DNA of 64,000 bases, from NCBI RefSeq assembly GCF_037975245.1, contig NC_092565.1, positions 13,173,499 through 13,237,498 of the forward strand, read 5' to 3'. Under the pieces are notes generated by a model. It had not been told where the DNA came from and ran no database searches. It was given only the letters and a program-made list of their open reading frames with translations. Numbering within the stretch: the stretch's first letter is position 1; each line of letters starts with the position of its first letter. This DNA comes from Apostichopus japonicus. Its lineage: Eukaryota > Echinodermata > Holothuroidea > Aspidochirotida > Stichopodidae. This document shows, piece after piece, positions 57,785 through 64,000 of the stretch. Both the position numbers and the translations under genes were made by a program.

Positions 57785-58316
57785 TCTTTGTGGTACTTTA
57801 AGGCTGCAATACTAATTTATGCGTAAAAATCACCCAAGCTTGAAATTTTCAGACGTTTTGCTATCCGAGCCGGAAGTTTTCGTCACTTGTAAACAAACCT
57901 CTTCACTCAGTGGTAAACAAATTTCCTACGCTGCTCCTGGGAGGCCTAAAGGGATCTAAAATTGCCTCAATTGACCCAATTTTCTCACCACATGTACTTC
58001 CATTAATGCTTTTTAACATGCAAGCCACAAAAAACTAGATTATGATTGATAACAGGTCGCAAAAGATGTTCTCCCGCTGCTTTTTGACGGATTGATATAG
58101 ACTCTAATAGGAGTATGCCAACTTAAGTGAGAGATGATTTTTTTTTATTACCAAAATGAAACTTTTTATTGTCGTCACAATATAAAGCACAACAGAATTC
58201 TATGCAATTATCATTTTAGGTCCATCAAGATGTATTTTCAGAGATTTCAGTATACACGGTGCAGTGTGTAGATACACACATGAGCAATACTGTGTAAGCG
58301 TAGGGGTTAGCAGTAT
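57785..58316 (+). repeat. Dispersed repeat R, copy 4
   Basis: Closely similar to 41095-41760, including GCTATCCGAGC, CACTTGTAAACAAACCTCTT, GAGTATGCCAACTTAAGTGA and the GTGCAGTGTGTAGATACACA end. It directly abuts tRNA-like array 2. Confidence 0.8.
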
Positions 58317-59240
58317 AAGATCGCGGCAAAAGCAAACTGCGGTGGTCGGGTCTCGAGCCCAGGATTCAAAATACGTCGCGCTCTCGAGGTACAGAGCACA
58401 ACAAACTGCGCCACGGCAGCTGTTGATATAAATGTATGTTCGTTTTTAGTACTTAAACTCTCCGATGCCGAATAAGATCGCGGCAAAAGCAAACTGCGGT
58501 GGACGGTTCTCGAGCCCAGGATCCAAAATACGTCACGCTCTCGAGGTACATAGCACAACCAACTGCGTCACGGCAGCGGATTGTATAAATGTATCTTCGT
58601 TTCTAATACTTAAAGTTCCCGATACCGTATAAGATCGCGGCAAAAGCAAACTGCGGTTGCCGGTTCTCGAGCCAAGGATCCAAAATACGTCTCGCTCTCG
58701 AGGTACAGAGCACAACCAACGGCGCCACGGCAGCTGTTGATATAAATATATGTTCGTTTCTAATACTTAAACTACCCGAAAAAGTATAAGATCGCCGCAA
58801 AAGCGAACTGCGGTTGCCGGTTCTCGAGCCCAGGATCCAAAATACGTCTCGCTCTCGAGGTACAGAGCACAACCAACTGGGCCACGGCAGCTGTTGGTGT
58901 AAATGTATGTTCGTTTCTAATACTTAAAGTTCCAGATACCGTATAAGATCGCGGCAAAAGCAAACTGCGGTGGCCGGTTCTCGAGCCCAGGATTCAAAAT
59001 ACGTCGCGCTCTCGAGGTACAGAGCACAACCAACTGCGCCACGGAAGCTGTTAGTATAAATGTATGTTCGTTTCTAATACTGAAAGTTCCCGACACCGTA
59101 TAAGATCGCGGCAAAAGCGAACTGCGGTTGCCGGTTCTCGAGCCCAGGATCCAAAATACGTCTCGCTCTCCGGGTACAGAGCACAACCAACTGCGCCACG
59201 GCAGCTGTTGGTATAAATGTATGTTCGTTTCTAATACGTA
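58317..59240 (-). repeat. tRNA-like tandem array 2, 157-bp period
   Basis: Six units start with AAGATCGCGGCAAAAGC at 58317, 58474, 58631, 58788, 58945 and 59102, exactly 157 bp apart. On the minus strand each has an A-box TGGCGCAGTTGG, a D-arm-like GCGC/GTGC, and a B-box-like GGCTCGAGAACC (one substitution and one extra base). In some units GCTGCCG and CGGCAAC can form an acceptor-like stem. A TTTT follows the B box. The last unit is cut by the LINE tail. This is a homogenised array of tRNA-derived units, not functional tRNAs. Confidence 0.85.
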
Positions 59241-59470
59241 TCGTTATCGTATCGTACCGTAAATATTATCAACATATATAGTATTCATTGATAGTCGAAT
59301 TATTCTATTTTGTATTGTTATGTAAATACTTTTCTTCTTTCCTTAAAACAGGGAGTCTTCTACTTTGTTAAGCTGTTGTACTCTTTTTGGAAGACTTGCT
59401 TCCTCACACTGTAAATTTACACGTGAAAATCAAATAAATCAAATCAAATCAAATCAATCAAATCTAATCA
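59241..59470 (+). mobile_element. 5'-truncated LINE tail (copy a)
   Basis: It contains AGTCTTCTA (59354-59362) and TGGAAGACT (59388-59396), the family hairpin with one G-T wobble, then CACACTGTAAATTTACACGT and a long AAATC-type tail. It interrupts array 2 after TTTCTAATAC. Confidence 0.8.
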
Positions 59471-59590
59471 AATCTTTTCATCATGGGAGTATTCTGTTTT
59501 GTTAAGCCAGCATAGGCTTTTTAGAAGACTTCCATTCACATTGTAATATTTATGTGAAAAAACAAATAAATGAATGAATGAATGAAATAG
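59471..59590 (+). mobile_element. 5'-truncated LINE tail (copy b)
   Basis: AGTATTCT (59488-59495) and AGAAGACT (59523-59530) form the same hairpin with one mismatch, around AAGCC...GGCTT. It ends in AAATAAATGAATGAATGAAT and abuts array 3. Confidence 0.8.
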
Positions 59591-62500
59591 AAATATCGGC
59601 AAAAGACGTCACCGGGGTTCGAACCACGGATGCAAAAGAGAGTCTCGATCATCAGTTCGTACAGTGCGCCGAGCCATCGCGCAACTGTATGGACTGATAT
59701 ATTAGGTGGATTAACTAATACTTACAGCTCCTAGTGTAGACACGAGCTGCAAAAGATCGGCAAAAGACGTCATCACCCGGGGTTCGAACCACGGTCGCAA
59801 AAGAGAGTCTCGATCATCAGCTCGTACAGTGCGCCAAGCCATCGCGCCACTGTATGGACTGAAATATTAGGTGGATTAACTAATACTTACAGCTCCCCGT
59901 GTAGGCACGAGCTGCAAAAGATCGGCAAAAGACCTCACCGGGGTTCGAACCACGGATGCAAAAGAGAGTCTCGATCATCAGCTCGTACAGTGCGCCGAGC
60001 CATCGCGCCACTGTATGGACTGAGATATTAAGTGGATTAACTAATACTTACAGCTCCCCGTGTAGGCACGAGCTGTAAAAGATCGGCAAAAGACCTCACC
60101 GGTGTTCGAACCACGGATGCAAAAGAGAGTCTCGATCATCAGCTCGTACAGTGCGCCAAGTCATCGCGCCACTGTATGGACTGAGATATTAGGTGGATTA
60201 ACTAATACTTACAGCTCCCCGTGTAGGCACGAGCTGTAAAAGATCGGCAAAAGACGTCACCGGTGTTCGAACCACGGATGCAAAAGAGAGTCTCGATCAT
60301 CAGCTCGTACAGTGCGCCAAGCCATCGCGCCACTGTATGGACTGAGTTATAAGGTGGATTCACAAATACTTACAGCTCCCCGTGTAGGCACGAGCTGTAA
60401 AAGATCGGCAAAAGACGTCACCGGGGTTCGAACCACGGACGCAAAAGAGAGTCTCGATCATCAGCTCGTACAGTGCGCCAAGCCATTGCGCTATGTATGG
60501 ACTGAGATATTAGGTGGATTAACTAATACTTACAGCTCCCGTGTAGGCACGAGCTGTAAAAGATCGGCAAAAGACGTCACCGGGGTTCGAACCACGGAAG
60601 CAAAAGAGAGTCTCGATCATCAAGTCGTACAGTGCGCCAAGCCATCGCGCCACTGTATGGACTGAGATATTAGGCCGATTAACTAATACTTACAGCTCCC
60701 CGTGTAGGCACGAGCTGTAAAAGATCGGCAAAAGACCTCACCAGGGTTCGGACCACGGATGCAAAAGAGAGTCTCGATCATCAGCTCGTAGAGTGCGCCT
60801 GGCCATCGCGCCACTGTATGGACTGAGATATTAGGTGGATTAACTAATACTTACAGCTCCTAGTGTAGACACGAGCTGCAAAAGATCGGCAAAAGACGTC
60901 ACCGGGGTTCGAACCACGGATGCAAAAGAGAGTCTCGATCATCAGCTCGTACAGTGCGCAAAGCTATCGCGCCACTGTATGGACTGAGATATTAGGCCGA
61001 TTAACTAATACTTACAGCTCCTCATGTAGCCACGAGCTGTAAAAGATCGGCAAAAGACGCACGTCACCGGGGTTCGAACCACCGATGCAAAAGAGAGTCT
61101 CGCTCATCAGCTCGTACAGTGCGTCAAGCCATCGCGCCACTGTATGGACTGAGATATTAGGCCGATTAACTAATACTTACAGCTCCCCATGTAGGCACGA
61201 GCTGTAAAAGACGCACGTCACCGGGGTTCGAACCACCGATGCAAAAGAGAGTCTAGCTCATCAGCTCGTACAGTGCGCCAAGCCATCGCGCCACTGTATG
61301 GACTGAGATATTAGGCCGATTATCTAATACTTACAGCTCCCCATGTAGGCACGAGCTGTAAAAGACGCACGTCACCGGGGTTCGAACCACCGATGCAAAA
61401 GAGAGTCTCGCTCATCAGCTCGTACAGTGCGCCAAGCCATCGCGCCACTGTATGGACTGAGATATTAGGCCGATTAACTAATACTTACAGCTGCCCATGT
61501 AGGCACGAGCTGTAAAAGATCGGCAAAAGACGCACCGCACCGGGGTTCGAACCACCGATGCAAAAGAGAGTCTCGCTCATCAGCTCGTACAGTGCGCCAA
61601 GCCATCGCGCCACTGTATGGACTGAGATATTAGGCCGATTAACTAATACTTACAGCTCCCCATGTAGGCACGAGCTGTAAAAGATCGGCAAAAGACGGAC
61701 GTCACCGGGGTTCGAACCACCGATGCAAAAGAGAGTCTCGCTCATCAGCTCGTACAGTGCGCCAAGCCATCGCGCCACTGTATGGACTGAGATATTAGGC
61801 CGATTATTAACTAATACTTACAGCTCCCCATGTAGGCACGAGCTGTAAAAGACGCACGTCACCGGGGTTCGAACCACCGATGCAAAAGAGAGTCTCGCTC
61901 ATCAGCTCGTACAGTGCGCCAAGCCATCGCGCCACTGTATGGACTGAGATATTAGGCCGATTAACTAATACTTACAGCTCCCCATGTAGGCACGAGCTGT
62001 AAAAGATCGGCAAAAGACGCACGTCACCGGGGTTCGAACCACCGATGCAAAAGAGAGTCTCGCTCATCAGCTCGTACAGTGCGCCAAGCCATCGCGCCAC
62101 TGTATGGACTGAGATATTAGGCCGATTAACTAATACTTACAGCTCCCCATGTAGGCACGAGCTGTAAAAGATCGGCAAAAGACGCACGTCACAGGGGTTC
62201 GAACCACCGATGCAAAAGAGAGTCTCGCTCATCAGCTCGTACAGTGCGCCAAGCCATCGCGCCACTGTATGGACTGAGATATTAGGCCGATTAACTAATA
62301 CTTACAGCTCCCCATGTAGGTACGAGCTGTAAAAGACGCACGTCACCGGGGTTCGAACCACCGATGCAAAAGAGAGTCTCGCTCATCAGCTCGTACAGTG
62401 CGCCAAGCCATCGCGCCACTGTATGGACTGAGATATTAGGCCGATTAACTAATACTTACAGCTCCCCATGTAGGCACGAGCTGTAAAAGATCGGCAAAAG

Positions 62501-64000
62501 ACGCACGTCACCGGGGTTCGAACCACCGATGCAAAAGAGAGTCTCGCTCATCAGCTCGTACAGTGCGCCAAGCCATCGCGCCACTGTATGGACTGAGATA
62601 TTAGGCCGATTAACTAATACTTACGGCTCCCCAAGTAGGCACGAGCTGTAAAAGATCGGCAAAAGACGCACCCCACCGGGGTTCGAACCACCGATGCAAA
62701 AGAGACTCTCGCTCATCAGCTCGTACAGTGCGCCAAGCCATCGCGCCACTGTCTGGACTGAGATATTAGGCCGATTAACTAATACTTACAGCTCCCCATG
62801 TAGGCACGAGCTGTAAAAGACGCACGTCACCGGGGTTCGAACCACCGATGCAAAAGAGAGTCTCGCTCATCAGCTCGTACAGTGCGCCAAGCCATCGCGC
62901 CACTGTATGGACTGAGATATTAGGCCGATTAACTAATACTTACAGCTCCCCATGTAGGCACGAGCTGTAAAAGACGCACGTCACCGGGGTTCGAACCACC
63001 GATGCAAAAGAGAGTCTAGCTCATCAGCTCGTACAGTGCGCCAAGCCATCGCGCCACTGTATGGACTGAGATATTAGGCCGATTAGCTAATACTTACAGC
63101 TCCCCATGTAGGCACGAGCTGTAAAAGACGCACGTCACCGGGGTTCGAACCACCGATGCAAAAGAGAGTCTCGCTCATCAGCTCGTACAGTGCGCCAAGC
63201 CATCGCGCCACTGTATGGACTGAGATATTAGGCCGATTAACTAATACTTACAGCTGCCCATGTAGGCACGAGCTGTAAAAGATCGGCAAAAGACGCACGT
63301 CACCGGGGTTCGAACCACCGATGCAAAAGAGAGTCTCGCTCATCAGCTCGTACAGTGCGCCAAGCCATCGCGCCACTGTATGGACTGAGATATTAGGCCG
63401 ATTAACTAATACTTACAGCTCCCCATGTAGGCACGAGCTGTAAAAGACGCACGTCAACGGGGTTCGAACCACCGATGCAAAAGAGAGTCTCGCTCATCAG
63501 CTCGTACAGTACGCCAATCCATCGCGCCACTGTATGGACTGAGATATTGGGCCGATTAACTAATACTTACAGCTCCCTATGTAGGCACGAGCTGTAAAAG
63601 ATCGGCAAAAGACGCACGTCACCGGGGTTCGAACCACCGATGCAAAAGAGAGTCTCGCTCATCAGCTCGTACAGTGCGCCAAGCCATCGCGCCACTGTAT
63701 GGACTGAGATATTAGGCCGATTAACTAATACTTACAGCTCCCCATGTAGGCACGAGCTGTAAAAGATCGGCAAAAGACGCACGTCACCGGGGTTCGAACC
63801 ACCGATGCAAAAGAGAGTCTCGCTCATCAGCTCGTACAGTGCGCCAAGCCATCGGGCCACTGTATGGACTGAGATATTAGGCCGATTAACTAATACTTAC
63901 AGCTCCCCATGTAGGCACGAGCTGTAAAAGATCGGCAAAAGACGCACGTCACCGGGGTTCGAACCACCGATGCAAAAGAGAGTCTCGCTCATCAGCTCGT
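59590..64000 (-). repeat. tRNA-like tandem array 3, 28 units
   Basis: Twenty-eight units, the last cut by the window edge, each carry GGTTCGAACC (one has GGTTCGGACC). On the minus strand a unit reads A-box-like TGGCGCGATGG within a CAGT-G-GCGC...GCGC-ACTG hairpin, then 48 nt, then the B-box GGTTCGAACCC, then TTTT. On the plus strand TTACAGCTC and GAGCTGTAA form a 9-bp hairpin with a 13-nt loop. Two length classes (about 153 and 165 bp) differ by ATCGGCAAAAG. The first nine units share CACGGATGC, TCGATCATC and CCCCGTGTAG; later units share CACCGATGC, TCGCTCATC and CCCCATGTAG. Confidence 0.93.

Noticed and set aside
58307-59186. Repeated ORFs of the MCSVPRERDVFWILGSRTGN type
   Set aside because: They follow the 157-bp period of array 2 and are shadows of the tRNA-like repeat.
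59590-64000. CRISPR-like array or functional tRNA gene cluster
   Set aside because: Units are ~150-165 bp without unique spacers, this is eukaryotic DNA, and no unit folds with anticodon and acceptor stems.

Overview
The window is nuclear DNA from a repeat-rich animal genome. It is A+T-rich, has spliced exons with GT-AG borders, and carries animal-type transposons: CR1/L2-like LINEs, a Penelope-like element with a GIY-YIG nuclease, a Ty3/gypsy LTR element, Mutator-like remnants and many small TIR elements. A marine deuterostome invertebrate such as an echinoderm fits this mix, but that is inference; nothing here proves the species.

One host gene can be followed. It lies on the minus strand from about 57.3 kb down to 12.8 kb, with nine short exons recognised by strong splice sites and mutually consistent reading phases (57254-57292, 57076-57161, 41864-41918, 38071-38157, 37829-37913, 19674-19805, 18345-18429, 17191-17311, 12818-13011). 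The product is hydrophilic, with a short helical, probably coiled-coil stretch and an acidic C-terminus. I do not recognise it. Its 5' end is outside the window or unseen. Its introns are almost entirely transposon nests.

Layout: 1-430 decayed tRNA-like tandem units. 431-4793 LINE tail, a foldback repeat, an old LINE reverse transcriptase fragment and a small TIR element. 4794-10687 a TA-flanked TIR element made of CACTTAAGTG palindromes, holding an apparently intact two-ORF LINE (LINE1). 10688-12559 intergenic, with microsatellites. 12.5-20 kb the 3' exons of the host gene. 20.9-37.6 kb an intron with a Penelope-like element, two ~5 kb TA-flanked paralogous TIR elements (A and B), and a Mutator-like remnant split by B. 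37.8-41.9 kb three exons plus a second Mutator-like remnant split by a palindrome-array TIR element (C). 42140-55739 one LTR retrotransposon with a CACTG target duplication. Its 5' LTR was hit by two LINEs, and its pol gene by a DNA element that itself holds a MITE. 57.1-57.3 kb two more exons. 58317-59240 and 59590-64000 two tandem arrays of tRNA-like units separated by two LINE tails.

The most unusual material is the tRNA-like array superfamily, in which every unit carries A- and B-box-like promoters, a hairpin and a U1-complementary GTAAGTAT. Next come a two-tier 3' hairpin with compensatory changes shared by three LINE families, a LINE ORF2 with no AUG before its endonuclease, and palindrome-array TIR elements.
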